A DNA stretch of 64,000 bases from Bacteroides sp. (GCA_015060735.1 SUXX01000008.1:1-64000), one strand, 5' to 3'. Counted from the first letter of the stretch, positions 24,716 through 33,746 are shown. Numbers and translations: made by a program. Notes: generated by a model from the letters alone, not told the origin.

Positions 24716-24723
24716 CAAAGGTA
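24716..24723 (-). promoter_or_regulatory. -7 promoter element of pflB
   Basis: TACCTTTG on the minus strand. Predicted transcript start near 24709, giving a leader of about 27 nt to the ATG at 24682. Confidence 0.55.
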
Positions 24724-24780
24724 CGCTTTTTTTATGATATAAAACATCACCATGAGTAGGTATTTTGGCATTTCAACGAA

Positions 24781-24816
24781 AACGTCAGCATGTCCGAAGG
24801 GAAACATGCTGACGTT
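24781..24816. terminator. Perfect 13-bp hairpin after the MFS permease gene
   Basis: AACGTCAGCATGT and ACATGCTGACGTT pair perfectly around a 10-base loop, followed by TTT on the minus strand. It lies 40 bp past the permease stop codon and upstream of the pflB promoter, isolating the two units. Confidence 0.8.
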
Positions 24817-24855
24817 TATGATTTTTGCGAAGGCGTATAAAGTATTCGCGAAAGT

Positions 24856-25989
24856 TTATTGCATCTTCTTTGAAAGGGCAATCATCATCAGATATACCGT
24901 TCCTAAAACGAGGACAACAAGACTGGTGGCTTGGTTGCTCATGTCGGAAACCAGTCCCATAATAGGAGGGAAGAGGGCACCACCCGAGACACCCATCACC
25001 ATCAAGGCCGAGATGTCGTTGTTGCGTTCGGGCTTGTATTGCAAAGCATTCGAGAAGATGATGCTGAATACATTGGCATAGGCGATGCCTACAACCACGA
25101 TAAGCACATACATCAGGATGCTTTGTTGGCCGAATATCATACCTGCCAAAGCTATCAGCCCGATGACCATACAGATGCGGAAGATTCCTTTAGGCGACCA
25201 TTTGGCCAACAACAAGGCTCCGATGAAGGTGCCGGCGGTCTTTGCCACGAAATAGAGGCTGGTTCCCAAGCCGGCTTGCTCCAAGGCCATGCCTGTTTTT
25301 TCTATCAGAATTTTAGGGATAACGGTGTTCAGGCCGACATCGATACCTACCACCATGATGATTCCCACAAAGAGGCTGAAGATGAAAGAATCCTTAAAGA
25401 GTGAGAAGGTAGCTTTGATGTCGATGGCTTGCTTTTCTTCCTTCACATTCGGCACGGACATCCATGTCCACACTAGGCTGAGCAAGGTGATGATGGCATA
25501 GATGGTGAATATCTGCTTCCATTGACCCGTATAGATGGCCGCAGCTCCCGCCAGGATAGGTCCCAGGAAGGAAGATATGGCCTTGATGAATTGGCCCCAT
25601 GTGAGGATGCTGGTAAGCATCTCCTTGCGTACGGTAGTAGCAGCTAACGGATTGAGGGCTGCTTGCAAGATGGTGTTACTGATACCCAACAAGGCAAAGG
25701 CCAAAAGCATCATCGGATAATTGTACGAAATCATCGGTATCAGCATGGCAATGAATGTCAAAGTCATAGAAACCAATACGGTATGCTTCTTTCCGATGCG
25801 GTTCATCATCATGGCGGTGGGGATGGAGCACACGAAGAACCAAAGGAAAACGGCCATCGGTAGCATGTTGGCTATCGAGTCGGGCAATTGGAAATCCTTT
25901 TGTACATAGTTGGTCGTGATACCTACTACATCCACAAATCCCATCACGAAGAAACCGAAGAGAATAGGGAAAATGCTTTTTGATTTCAT
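24856..25989 (-). CDS. MFS sugar transporter
   Basis: A 377-residue polytopic membrane protein with about 12 hydrophobic helices, of the sugar-transporting major facilitator type seen in Bacteroidetes, related to the fucose/glucose/galactose permease group. Motif-like segments are MNRIGKKHTVLV (loop 2-3) and LAKWSPKGIFRICM (loop 8-9). It starts 2 bp after the ROK kinase gene ends, so transport and phosphorylation of the same sugar are likely coupled. The substrate is not readable from sequence. The neighbouring GH92 mannosidase makes mannose a candidate, by inference. Confidence 0.92.
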   Translation of the reverse strand: MKSKSIFPILFGFFVMGFVDVVGITTNYVQKDFQLPDSIANMLPMAVFLWFFVCSIPTAMMMNRIGKKHTVLVSMTLTFIAMLIPMISYNYPMMLLAFALLGISNTILQAALNPLAATTVRKEMLTSILTWGQFIKAISSFLGPILAGAAAIYTGQWKQIFTIYAIITLLSLVWTWMSVPNVKEEKQAIDIKATFSLFKDSFIFSLFVGIIMVVGIDVGLNTVIPKILIEKTGMALEQAGLGTSLYFVAKTAGTFIGALLLAKWSPKGIFRICMVIGLIALAGMIFGQQSILMYVLIVVVGIAYANVFSIIFSNALQYKPERNNDISALMVMGVSGGALFPPIMGLVSDMSNQATSLVVLVLGTVYLMMIALSKKMQ

Positions 25990-25991
25990 GT

Positions 25992-27086
25992 TTATTTCTG
26001 TTTATCCAATTGGTTCAATGCATAGACATAGGCTCCCATAGCGATGGATTGACTGGTCTTCAACTGAGTGGTCATGACACCAATTCGCTTCATCGAGTCG
26101 TAAATCACCTTTCGGTCAGTACCCGGGATGGCAATCTCAGTTTCCTTACCACGGGCAAATTCTTCCCAAATGCTTTCATCATTCAGGTTATAAGCCTTTA
26201 CTTCCAATCGTGGGAATCGGCTTCCATCGAACTTACCCAACGAACCGTTCAACTCATCAACCAACGCCGGAAGGATGTATTTGGCTGCTCCCGAAAGTCC
26301 TCCACCGATGGCTACAATACCGTCTACCAACGTGATGGCGTTAGTCAAGGCATCAGCTGCTATTTCACCCAACTCGGCAAAGCTGGCACGGGCTGCTTCC
26401 TGATTGCCGGGAATCAGACCTTCGGCAATGTCGAAGATGTCCTTCGGGGTACGTTCAGAGGTATCGCCCGAGCGTTCGGCATATACACGCTTCACGGCAC
26501 GAATACTTACACTTTCTTCGACAATGAGTTCAGGGTATTTCTTGTTGCGAACACACCAGATGTCTCCACCGGCCGAGTTATCACCTTGTAGCAGATTTCC
26601 GTCTATCACCACGCCACAACCATAACCGGTACCAAAAGTCACCCCAATCAGGTTATGGAAACGCTTGTTGCTTCCCATTGCTTCGAGGCGGGCATTCACT
26701 TGAGGCAAGCTACCCATCAAGGCTTCGCCATAGGCAAACAAATCGCCATCATTATTAATATATACAGGGATGCCGAATTCTTCTTCCAAGATAGGACCTA
26801 GAGGTACACCTCCGCAAAAACACGGAAAGTTGCACAAGTCACCGATGATGCCTTTGGGATAGTCGGCTGGGCCGGGGAAGGCAAAGCTGATGGCCGAAGG
26901 GGCTTTATCCAGTTGTTCAATAACTTTCTTGAAACCGGTCTTCAGCTGGTTGATACAAACGTCCAGGTTGGAAGAGTCTGTAGAAAGATGTACAGGAGGT
27001 ACGATTTCTTTGCCATCCTGCATGGCGGAGAAGAGGAAGTTGGTTCCTCCTGCATCCAAAGTCAAAATAATTCTATTGTCTTTCAT
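25992..27086 (-). CDS. ROK family sugar kinase
   Basis: A 364-residue protein with the ROK fold: N-terminal ATP loop LDAGGTNFLFSAM, catalytic Asp in INNDGDLFAYGEAL, and GVTFGTGYGCGVVIDG. The usual zinc-binding Cys-x-Cys-G-x-x-G-Cys motif and its preceding Gly-His are missing; the region reads NSAGGDIWCVRNKKYPELI. So it belongs to a zinc-less ROK subgroup. Hexose or amino-sugar kinase activity is the likely role. It precedes the MFS gene by 2 bp and is divergent from an AraC-type regulator, which may control both. Confidence 0.9.
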   Translation of the reverse strand: MKDNRIILTLDAGGTNFLFSAMQDGKEIVPPVHLSTDSSNLDVCINQLKTGFKKVIEQLDKAPSAISFAFPGPADYPKGIIGDLCNFPCFCGGVPLGPILEEEFGIPVYINNDGDLFAYGEALMGSLPQVNARLEAMGSNKRFHNLIGVTFGTGYGCGVVIDGNLLQGDNSAGGDIWCVRNKKYPELIVEESVSIRAVKRVYAERSGDTSERTPKDIFDIAEGLIPGNQEAARASFAELGEIAADALTNAITLVDGIVAIGGGLSGAAKYILPALVDELNGSLGKFDGSRFPRLEVKAYNLNDESIWEEFARGKETEIAIPGTDRKVIYDSMKRIGVMTTQLKTSQSIAMGAYVYALNQLDKQK

Positions 27087-27107
27087 GTTCGATTAATTAA
27101 AGGTTCA

Positions 27108-27115
27108 CAAATATA
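27108..27115 (-). promoter_or_regulatory. -7 promoter element of the kinase-permease operon
   Basis: TATATTTG on the minus strand, 22 bp before the ROK gene start. The intergenic space to the divergent AraC promoter is about 55 bp, so one operator could serve both. Confidence 0.55.
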
Positions 27116-27144
27116 CAACTTTTTTTATTTTTACACCTCTTTTT

Positions 27145-27176
27145 ATTGGATGATATGCCATTTCCTCTTATTTTTG
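27145..27176 (+). promoter_or_regulatory. Promoter of the AraC family gene
   Basis: -33 TTG (27146-27148) and -7 TATTTTTG (27169-27176) are separated by 20 bp, the expected spacing. The transcript start near 27183 lies 12 nt before the ATG at 27195 and rules out the longer upstream frame. Confidence 0.65.
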
Positions 27177-27194
27177 TCGAATCATCATAAATAT

Positions 27195-28088
27195 ATGCAA
27201 ATTAAACAAGGATTCAAAGGAGAACGCATGTTATCTTTGCCCGATGACATCTTGCGTAAATATAGCCGACATCCGTTGGTAAAGCCTCTTTTTATCCGAA
27301 AACTAGGTTTCTTCCCGAAGGTGAAGTATCATTATGTACAAAAAGACCTCGGTACGGATTATTGCATGCTTATCTATTGTGTAGGCGGAAAAGGTTGGTG
27401 TGAAATAGATAACCACAAACGGATGAACATCGAAGCCAATCAATTCATCATTCTTCCGGCTCATGTACCTTATCGCTTTGGGGCTGATGAAGAAAATCCT
27501 TGGAGCATTTATTGGATTCATTTCGAAGGAGAAATAGCTAAAGAATTCAACCTCAATCCTTTAAATGTACATACCATCCTTCCGGACAAGACTTCACGTT
27601 TGCAAGATCGCTTGGACATGTTCGAGGAGATATACTCCAACTTTTCCATGGCTTATACACGAGATTACATGATTCATTCTTCCATGTGTCTATATCATTT
27701 CTTGTCTTCATTCCTTCACGTAGAAGCTTTTCGCTATCATCGTTTACCTTCTAGAAAGGAACAAAGCTTCTCGGCTCAAGTGATTCATTACATGCAGGAG
27801 AATATCGGCAATAACCTCTCGTTGAATGAGTTGGCTGGTCATTTTCAGTATTCTACTTCGCATTTCTCGTCCTTATTCATGAAGGAAACAGGCTATTCGC
27901 CCATTAATTATTACATTCAACTAAAGATTCGAAAAGCTTGTCAATACATCGAATTATCTAACCTGAAGCTATTTGAAATAAGTGAGAAAGTAGGCTTTGA
28001 CGAACCTACTTACTTTACTCGCATCTTTACTAAAGTAATCGGCATGTCGCCATCCGAATATAGAAAGAGAGAAAAGTCTACTTTCTGA
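27195..28088 (+). CDS. AraC family transcriptional regulator
   Basis: A 297-residue regulator with an N-terminal cupin sensor (about 40-160: LIYCVGGKGWCEIDN, FIILPAHVPYRFGAD) and a C-terminal pair of helix-turn-helices (about 200-290: LSLNELAGHFQYSTSHFSSLF, GYSPINYYIQLKIRKACQYI, EISEKVGFDEPTYFTRIFTKV). This is the sugar-sensing AraC type. It lies between the divergent kinase-permease operon and the downstream GH92 gene, so control of glycan use is the natural inference. The upstream open frame that overlaps the ROK gene was not used. Confidence 0.93.
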   Translation: MQIKQGFKGERMLSLPDDILRKYSRHPLVKPLFIRKLGFFPKVKYHYVQKDLGTDYCMLIYCVGGKGWCEIDNHKRMNIEANQFIILPAHVPYRFGADEENPWSIYWIHFEGEIAKEFNLNPLNVHTILPDKTSRLQDRLDMFEEIYSNFSMAYTRDYMIHSSMCLYHFLSSFLHVEAFRYHRLPSRKEQSFSAQVIHYMQENIGNNLSLNELAGHFQYSTSHFSSLFMKETGYSPINYYIQLKIRKACQYIELSNLKLFEISEKVGFDEPTYFTRIFTKVIGMSPSEYRKREKSTF

Positions 28089-28161
28089 ACAATTTGTTAA
28101 CATCGTAAAATAAAACCATTTTTTAGTATTATTCTTTAATTTCTATTTGTAAAAAGTCCTG

Positions 28162-28169
28162 TATATTTG
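28162..28169 (+). promoter_or_regulatory. -7 promoter element of the GH92 gene
   Basis: TATATTTG, giving a leader of about 28 nt. The nearest TTTG upstream is only 12 bp away, so the -33 box is uncertain and activation by the upstream AraC protein is possible. Confidence 0.5.
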
Positions 28170-28202
28170 CTCCATTAATTAATTGTATTAAACACAACAC
28201 TT

Positions 28203-30563
28203 ATGAAGAAAAAAATCCTGTTCATTCCAATGCTGGTGTTCAGTTTGTTTATGGCATCATGCCAAACGATCGAACAAGCAACTCCACAAGAAAACTTATC
28301 GGCTTATGTCGACCCACTCATCGGAAGTGCCCATTGCCGATGGTTTCATGTAGCCCCCGGAGCTTTGCCATTCGGCTTGGCTAAACCCGGCCCATCAACG
28401 AATGGTAGCGAAGGTAATCCTTCGGGTTGGGAAGCTACCGGTTATGATTATCGTCACACATCCATTGAAGGTTTCCCTTGCTTGCATGAATTCCAGGTAG
28501 GGGGTATTGTGTTGATGCCTACCAATGGTGAGCTGAAGACTGTACCCGGCAAGCGTGACACACAAGGCGAGGGCTATCGTTCGGCTTTTACCCACGAAGA
28601 CGAAAAGGCAATGCCTGGCTATTACTCCGTGTTGCTGAAAGATTATGGCATTCAAGCCGAGATGACTGCAACCCAACGTGTGGCCTATCAGCGATTCACT
28701 TTCCCAGCTAATGAAAAAAGCCATTTGTTGTTCGACATCGGTAATCAGCAAGGCGAAAGTGGCCCTTCGGTTGATTCGGAAGTAACCATCACCGAAGACG
28801 GAATCATCGAAGGATGGGTACAAACATTGCCTGCTTACATCAACAAGTATCAGCATGGTGCTACGCTGACCATGTATTTCTCGGCAGAAGTTGACCGTAA
28901 ACCCGAATCATTCGGTACCTTCTTGAAGGAACAAACCTTTGACGGGCAAAAGCATGTGAAAGGAGTGGGAGCGGGAGCTTACCTGACCTTTAACACCAAA
29001 GCCGGTGAACAGGTTACCGCAAAGGTAGGCTTGTCGTATACATCGGTAGAAAATGCCCGTTTGAATCGTCTGGAAGAGACACAAAAGGGAAAGCTTGGCT
29101 TTGATGAAGTACGTGCCCAGTCGGCCAAGACTTGGGAAGACTATTTAGGTCGTATCCGAGTGACAACTTCGAATCAAGATGATAAGGTGAAGTTCTATAC
29201 AGGTTTGTATCATGCCATTTTGGGACGTGGCCTGGTGAACGACATCAACGGAGCTTACCCGAAGCATGATGGCACCATCGGTCAATTACCTTTGGAAGCC
29301 AACGGAAGTCCGAAATTCTCGTTCTATAACACCGATGCCATTTGGGGCGGACAATGGAACTTAGTGCAACTTTGGGCCATGGCTTATCCAGAATATTTGT
29401 CTGATTTTGTAAGTACCCATCTGCAAGTATACAAGGACTCAGGATGGTTGGGCGATGGCCTGGCATGTAGCCGATACGTTTCGGGGGTAGGTACCAATCA
29501 GTTGGGCAATGTCATTGCTGCTGCTTATCTGTGTGGTATCCGTGACTTTGATATCGAAACCGCATATGAAGCTGCATTAAAGAATGAATTGGAGGGTAAA
29601 AATCGTCCGAGAGGTGCAGGAAAGCTCAGTACTGAAAATTTCGTGAAGTATGGTTATGTACCTCATTTGGACAATGGCCCTCAGCCGGATGAAGCATGGA
29701 GATTCTCCGCTTCACATACCCTTGAATTTTCTTTCGGAGCCTATGCCGTGGCACAGATGGCCAAGGAACTGGGAAAGATGGATGACTACAACAAGTTAAT
29801 GCATCTCTCGAAAGGTTGGGAGCGTATCTATAACGAGGAAACCGACCTCATCCATCCCAAATACGAAAACGGAGAATTCATTGATCGTTTCAATCCGATG
29901 CAGGTGTGGCGAGGCTTCCAGGAAGGAAATGCTTATCAATATACCTTCTATGTACCCCACGATGCTAAAGGGTTGATTGGTAAGATGGGTGCCGAAGAAT
30001 TCTCGGCTCGTTTGGATAGTATCTTTATCCGTTCGCAAGAGAACATCTTCAGTGGAGGCAAGAATATCGATGCCTTTGCCGGTCTTCAAACGTACTATAA
30101 CCAAGGTAATCAGCCTTGTTTGCACATCTCTTGGTTATTCAATCATGCCGGTCGCCCTTCGCTTACTCAGAAGTGGGTACGTAGCATCATCGACGAGTTT
30201 TATGGTACGGACGGTATTCATGGATACGGATATGGGCAAGACGAAGACCAAGGTCAGTTGGGAGCATGGTATGTGATTTCGTCCATTGGTTTGTTCGATG
30301 TAGCCGGCTTGGCCAATGCGAATGCCGAATTGAGTTTGGGAAGTCCATTGTTCGATACTATCACGATTCAACTGAATCCGGAATATTACTCGGGTAAGAG
30401 CTTTACCATCGAAACGATTAACAATAGCAAGGACAACAAGTATGTTCAAAACTACACCCTGAATGGAGAAGCCTTGCACCAACCTAGCCTTTCTTTCCAG
30501 GATTTGGTGAAAGGCGGACACCTGAAGGTTGAAATGGGGACTACACCGGTTGATACTTATTAA
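28203..30563 (+). CDS. Lipoprotein glycoside hydrolase family 92 (alpha-mannosidase)
   Basis: A 786-residue GH92 enzyme, a calcium-dependent exo-alpha-mannosidase family that trims mannose from N-glycans and yeast mannan. It starts with a lipoprotein signal (LFSLFMASC, Cys near residue 20). The start of the catalytic part, LSAYVDPLIGSAHCRWFHVAPGA, is diagnostic, as are PGPSTNGSEGNPSGW, and the late DNGPQPDEAWRFSASH and GYGQDEDQGQLGAWYVISSIG segments, which carry the acid/base and metal sites. The signal suggests outer-membrane anchoring. It lies behind an AraC gene and near a permease and kinase for a monosaccharide. Confidence 0.95.
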   Translation: MKKKILFIPMLVFSLFMASCQTIEQATPQENLSAYVDPLIGSAHCRWFHVAPGALPFGLAKPGPSTNGSEGNPSGWEATGYDYRHTSIEGFPCLHEFQVGGIVLMPTNGELKTVPGKRDTQGEGYRSAFTHEDEKAMPGYYSVLLKDYGIQAEMTATQRVAYQRFTFPANEKSHLLFDIGNQQGESGPSVDSEVTITEDGIIEGWVQTLPAYINKYQHGATLTMYFSAEVDRKPESFGTFLKEQTFDGQKHVKGVGAGAYLTFNTKAGEQVTAKVGLSYTSVENARLNRLEETQKGKLGFDEVRAQSAKTWEDYLGRIRVTTSNQDDKVKFYTGLYHAILGRGLVNDINGAYPKHDGTIGQLPLEANGSPKFSFYNTDAIWGGQWNLVQLWAMAYPEYLSDFVSTHLQVYKDSGWLGDGLACSRYVSGVGTNQLGNVIAAAYLCGIRDFDIETAYEAALKNELEGKNRPRGAGKLSTENFVKYGYVPHLDNGPQPDEAWRFSASHTLEFSFGAYAVAQMAKELGKMDDYNKLMHLSKGWERIYNEETDLIHPKYENGEFIDRFNPMQVWRGFQEGNAYQYTFYVPHDAKGLIGKMGAEEFSARLDSIFIRSQENIFSGGKNIDAFAGLQTYYNQGNQPCLHISWLFNHAGRPSLTQKWVRSIIDEFYGTDGIHGYGYGQDEDQGQLGAWYVISSIGLFDVAGLANANAELSLGSPLFDTITIQLNPEYYSGKSFTIETINNSKDNKYVQNYTLNGEALHQPSLSFQDLVKGGHLKVEMGTTPVDTY

Positions 30564-30578
30564 TATAGGTGAGCTATT

Positions 30579-30626
30579 AAAAAGTTGTGTCATTCTAAAC
30601 TTCGTTCAGAATGACACAACTTTTTT
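30579..30626 (+). terminator. Terminator made from a dispersed palindrome, copy 6
   Basis: An 18-bp perfect stem, AAAAAGTTGTGTCATTCT with AGAATGACACAACTTTTT, and a T run. The centre GTGTCATTCT matches the dispersed repeat arms, so this is a shortened copy with added A/T flanks that form a canonical terminator for the GH92 gene. Confidence 0.85.
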
Positions 30627-30709
30627 AGATAGGTATATATACAAAAAAAGCATCGTTTTTTCACAAAAAACCATGCTACCAACCTTAAATCTAAAATGCA
30701 AAAATAAAG

Positions 30710-30796
30710 CGGAAGCTGGGGGATTCGAACCCCCGGTACGGTTACCCGTACGTCAGTTTAGCAAACTGGTGGTTTCAGCCACTCACCCAAACTTCC
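30710..30796 (-). tRNA. tRNA-Ser (anticodon GCU)
   Basis: An 87-nt cloverleaf: acceptor GGAAGTT with AGCTTCC, D arm around GAGTGGCTGAA, anticodon loop TTGCTAA, a long variable arm (ACGTACGGGTAACCGTAC) typical of serine tRNAs, and T arm GGGGGTTCGAATCCCCC. The CCA is not encoded. It is 8 bp from tRNA-Cys. Confidence 0.97.
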
Positions 30797-30804
30797 AATC
30801 CTTG

Positions 30805-30876
30805 AGGTTCCTGGCGGATTCGAACCGCCGTACACGGTTTTGCAGACCGCTGACTAAGCCACTCATCCAAGGAACC
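30805..30876 (-). tRNA. tRNA-Cys (anticodon GCA)
   Basis: A 72-nt cloverleaf with acceptor GGTTCCT/AGGAACC, anticodon loop CTGCAAA and T arm GGCGGTTCGAATCCGCC. The discriminator base is U, as expected for cysteine. It probably shares a transcript with the serine tRNA. Confidence 0.97.
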
Positions 30877-30973
30877 AAGAACGCTTGCAAGGGATGTTTC
30901 CCGATTGCGGTTGCAAAGGTACAACTATTTTCTGAACCTGCAAGCATTTTAAGGAAAAAATTCGATAAAACCG

Positions 30974-31144
30974 CTATTTTTTTTCACCTGAGCACGTGCC
31001 CGATGAAGGACATCCGGCACATCCGCATCCTCCACAAGGAGATTGGTTTCGACTTATCCGCTTGACATACTGAACAATACGTCGAACCAACCAAATGATG
31101 CTTGAGGCAACTAATATGCCAACAATGATTTCTTGTATATTCAT
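30974..31144 (-). CDS. FeoB-associated Cys-rich membrane protein
   Basis: A 56-residue protein too short for most gene callers. Residues 1-20 form one membrane helix (MNIQEIIVGILVASSIIWLV), followed by a basic stretch and a tail with six Cys: SPCGGCGCAGCPSSGTC. Proteins of this shape occur directly after feoB in many Bacteroidetes and may hold or deliver ferrous iron or an iron-sulfur cluster. It starts 19 bp after the feoAB stop, on the same strand, which supports co-transcription. The role is inferred from position and Cys content. Confidence 0.85.
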   Translation of the reverse strand: MNIQEIIVGILVASSIIWLVRRIVQYVKRISRNQSPCGGCGCAGCPSSGTCSGEKK

Positions 31145-31163
31145 AACATTTCAGGATAACGAG

Positions 31164-33611
31164 TTACATCAATTTTTCAATCATGTTTATCACAAAGGCA
31201 ACCAGCCAGGCCAGAGCAGTGGTATAAAGGGCTGCAAAGAGTGCCCACTTCCAACTACCTGATTCTTGCTTGATGGCTACCAGCGTGGCCACACAAGGGA
31301 AGTATATCAACACAAAGAGCATGTAGCCCAGTGCTACTGTTGGAGTAACAGGTATACGGTCGGAAAGGTTCACGCTCTCAATGTCTTCTTCGTTGGCATA
31401 GAGTACGCCGAGGGTACTTACCACCAATTCTTTGGCACCTACGCCAGAAAGAAGTCCCACACCCAGTTTCCAATCAAAGCCCAGAGGCTCGATAACCGGT
31501 TCGAGGGCTTTACCCACCTGTCCGATGTAAGAATGCTCTTGTTGTTCGGCTTTGGTGGTGTATGCTTCGCTTCGAGGGTAATATCCCAGGAACCATATCA
31601 GGATGGAGGCTATCATGATGATGCCACCCATCTTCTTGAGGTATTGGGCACCCTTTTCCCAAGTGTGGCGGAAGATGGCCTTACGCGAAGGAATACGATA
31701 AGGGGGAAGTTCCATCACAAAAGGTGTATTGTCGCCCTTCACCAAAAAACGGCTGAACAGGCGAGCCATCAGTACTGCCAGCAGGATACCGAATGCGTAG
31801 ACAAAGAGCAGCACCAGACTTCCTGTCTTGGGGAAGAAGGCACCTATCAGCACCAAGTAGATGGGCAGACGGGCACTGCATGACATCAGAGGATTGACCA
31901 ACATGGTGATAAGGCGGCATTTCCTATCTTCAATCATACGAGAGGAAAGAATGGCCGGCACGTTGCATCCGAAACCCATGATGAGTGGGATGAATGATTT
32001 GCCATGTAGCCCCATGCGGTGCATAATTTTGTCCATGATAAAGGCTGCACGAGCCATGTAGCCTGAATCTTCGAGCAAGGAAATGAAGAAGTAAAGAATG
32101 AGAATGTTGGGCAAGAAGACGATGACTCCGCCTACACCTCCGATGATTCCATCCACGACCAAGTCTTTTAACGGACCCGCCGGCATATAGGTGCCTACCA
32201 GGTTTCCAAATTGTTCTACCAACCATTCGATGCCCATCATGGGGTATTCGCCCAAGACGAAAGTGCCTTCGAACATGATGTAGAGAAAGAGGAAAAAGAT
32301 AGGGTATCCCCAGATGCGATGTGTCACGATGCTATCTATCACACGGGTAGTCTGTTCACGCTCCAGTTGGCTTTCTGTGAAGGTTTCTTTCAAGGCACCG
32401 GTGATGAATCCGTATTTAGCATCGGTGATAGCCTGTTCAGAGTCTTCGCTCATGACCTTTTGTATCTTTTCTGCTTCCCGGTTACGGGTGTTCAGGATGT
32501 CTTGTCCGTTGGGCAGGGATTTCATCAGCTTTTCCACTTCGGGGTCGTTCTCCAGCAATTTGATGGAAAGGAAACGGGTGGAGTATCGATGTCGGATAGC
32601 TTCGTTTTTGGCAATGTCTTTCTTGATTTCCTCGATACTCTTTTCCAGTACAGGGCCATGATTCACATGGATGTGGCGGAAGAAGCCGTGTTCGCCGGCA
32701 TATTGGTCATCGGGTTCAATGTCTTTATGCCAGTTCTCCAGTTCGTCCATCACCTCGGTACGTACTTTCTTCTTGATTTTCCGCGTAATGAAATCACTTC
32801 CTTCATAACTCTCGATGATGATATGAAACAGCTTCTCGATACCTTCACCGGTACGACCATTGGTAGGCACCATAGGTACTCCGAAGAGTTGACTCAACTT
32901 GTCATAATCTAACTGGTTGCCACTACTGCTTAGTTCGTCATACATGTTCAGTGCGATGACCATCATCACGTTCATGTCGATAAGCTGGGTGGTGAGGTAG
33001 AGGTTCCGCTCTAAGTTCGATGCATCCACCACGTTGATGATGACGTCGGGAGTTTGCTCGATAATGTGTTTTCTCACGTAGATCTCCTCGGGCGAGTAAG
33101 TGGAGAGCGAATAGGTGCCGGGAAGGTCGACAATGCGGAAGTGATAGCCCTGAAAATCGAAGAATCCCTCTTTGGCATCTACCGTCACTCCGCTATAGTT
33201 TCCTACATGTTCGTGAGCACCGGACGCAATGTTGAAGAGCGAGGTCTTTCCGCAATTGGGATTGCCCACAAGGGCTACGTTAATCGTGCGTCGTTTTCCC
33301 TTGGCCAATTCGGCCATTTTCTGTTCCGTCAGTTCCACCTCTTCGGTTAGCGAACCATGATAAGGGTTCTGCATCAGTTTGGCTTCTTCCTCGCTTATCA
33401 CTTCAATCATGTCTGCCTCCTGATGTCGCAGGGATATTTCGTATCCCATGATTTTATATTTCACAGGGTCGCGTAAGGGGGCATTGAGCAGTACTTCCAC
33501 GGTTTTCCCCTTGATAAAGCCCATCTCCACAATACGCTTTCGGAATCCTCCGTGTCCCAATACCTTTACGATAACACCCTTTTCGCCTGTTTTCAGTTCT
33601 GATAATCGCAT
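31164..33611 (-). CDS. feoB: Ferrous iron transporter FeoA-FeoB fusion
   Basis: An 815-residue protein that imports Fe(II). Residues 1-75 are a FeoA (SH3-like) domain, MRLSELKTGEKGVIVKVLG. Residues about 110-280 are the G domain with P-loop GNPNCGKTS, DLPG and NMYD. The rest is a multi-helix membrane part with two gate regions (GFGCNVPAI, LMSCSARLPIYLVL, GVGAKELVVSTLG). The start at 33611 was chosen because the longer frame lacks domain content and a promoter (TTG 33664-33666, TATCTTTG 33636-33643) lies in between. FeoA in the same chain is usual in Bacteroidetes. A Cys-rich small partner follows. Confidence 0.97.
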   Translation of the reverse strand: MRLSELKTGEKGVIVKVLGHGGFRKRIVEMGFIKGKTVEVLLNAPLRDPVKYKIMGYEISLRHQEADMIEVISEEEAKLMQNPYHGSLTEEVELTEQKMAELAKGKRRTINVALVGNPNCGKTSLFNIASGAHEHVGNYSGVTVDAKEGFFDFQGYHFRIVDLPGTYSLSTYSPEEIYVRKHIIEQTPDVIINVVDASNLERNLYLTTQLIDMNVMMVIALNMYDELSSSGNQLDYDKLSQLFGVPMVPTNGRTGEGIEKLFHIIIESYEGSDFITRKIKKKVRTEVMDELENWHKDIEPDDQYAGEHGFFRHIHVNHGPVLEKSIEEIKKDIAKNEAIRHRYSTRFLSIKLLENDPEVEKLMKSLPNGQDILNTRNREAEKIQKVMSEDSEQAITDAKYGFITGALKETFTESQLEREQTTRVIDSIVTHRIWGYPIFFLFLYIMFEGTFVLGEYPMMGIEWLVEQFGNLVGTYMPAGPLKDLVVDGIIGGVGGVIVFLPNILILYFFISLLEDSGYMARAAFIMDKIMHRMGLHGKSFIPLIMGFGCNVPAILSSRMIEDRKCRLITMLVNPLMSCSARLPIYLVLIGAFFPKTGSLVLLFVYAFGILLAVLMARLFSRFLVKGDNTPFVMELPPYRIPSRKAIFRHTWEKGAQYLKKMGGIIMIASILIWFLGYYPRSEAYTTKAEQQEHSYIGQVGKALEPVIEPLGFDWKLGVGLLSGVGAKELVVSTLGVLYANEEDIESVNLSDRIPVTPTVALGYMLFVLIYFPCVATLVAIKQESGSWKWALFAALYTTALAWLVAFVINMIEKLM

Positions 33612-33635
33612 GAGTTTTCTCTTATTATTGCGGAG

Positions 33636-33666
33636 CAAAGATAATGCATTGCTTGGAGGTACGCAA
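33636..33666 (-). promoter_or_regulatory. Promoter of the feoAB operon
   Basis: -7 TATCTTTG (33643-33636) and -33 TTG (33666-33664) are 20 bp apart on the minus strand. The leader is about 20 nt. An obvious Fur-type operator was not recognised. Confidence 0.6.
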
Positions 33667-33738
33667 CTATTTAGACGGAATTTAAATAGTCCGACTCGCA
33701 AAGACTTCTTTTTATTTGGAGGCATGCCGGTGTTTTTG

Positions 33739-33746
33739 TACATTTG
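33739..33746 (+). promoter_or_regulatory. -7 promoter element of tilS
   Basis: TACATTTG, 36 bp before the tilS ATG. Divergent from the feoAB promoter about 95 bp away. Confidence 0.5.

Noticed and set aside
26913-28088. 391-codon frame around the AraC gene
   Set aside because: The added 94 codons overlap the divergent ROK gene. A promoter with correct spacing sits just before the ATG at 27195.
30529-31065. 178-codon plus-strand frame across the tRNA genes
   Set aside because: It overlaps tRNA-Ser, tRNA-Cys and the Cys-rich gene, all of which are well supported on the other strand.
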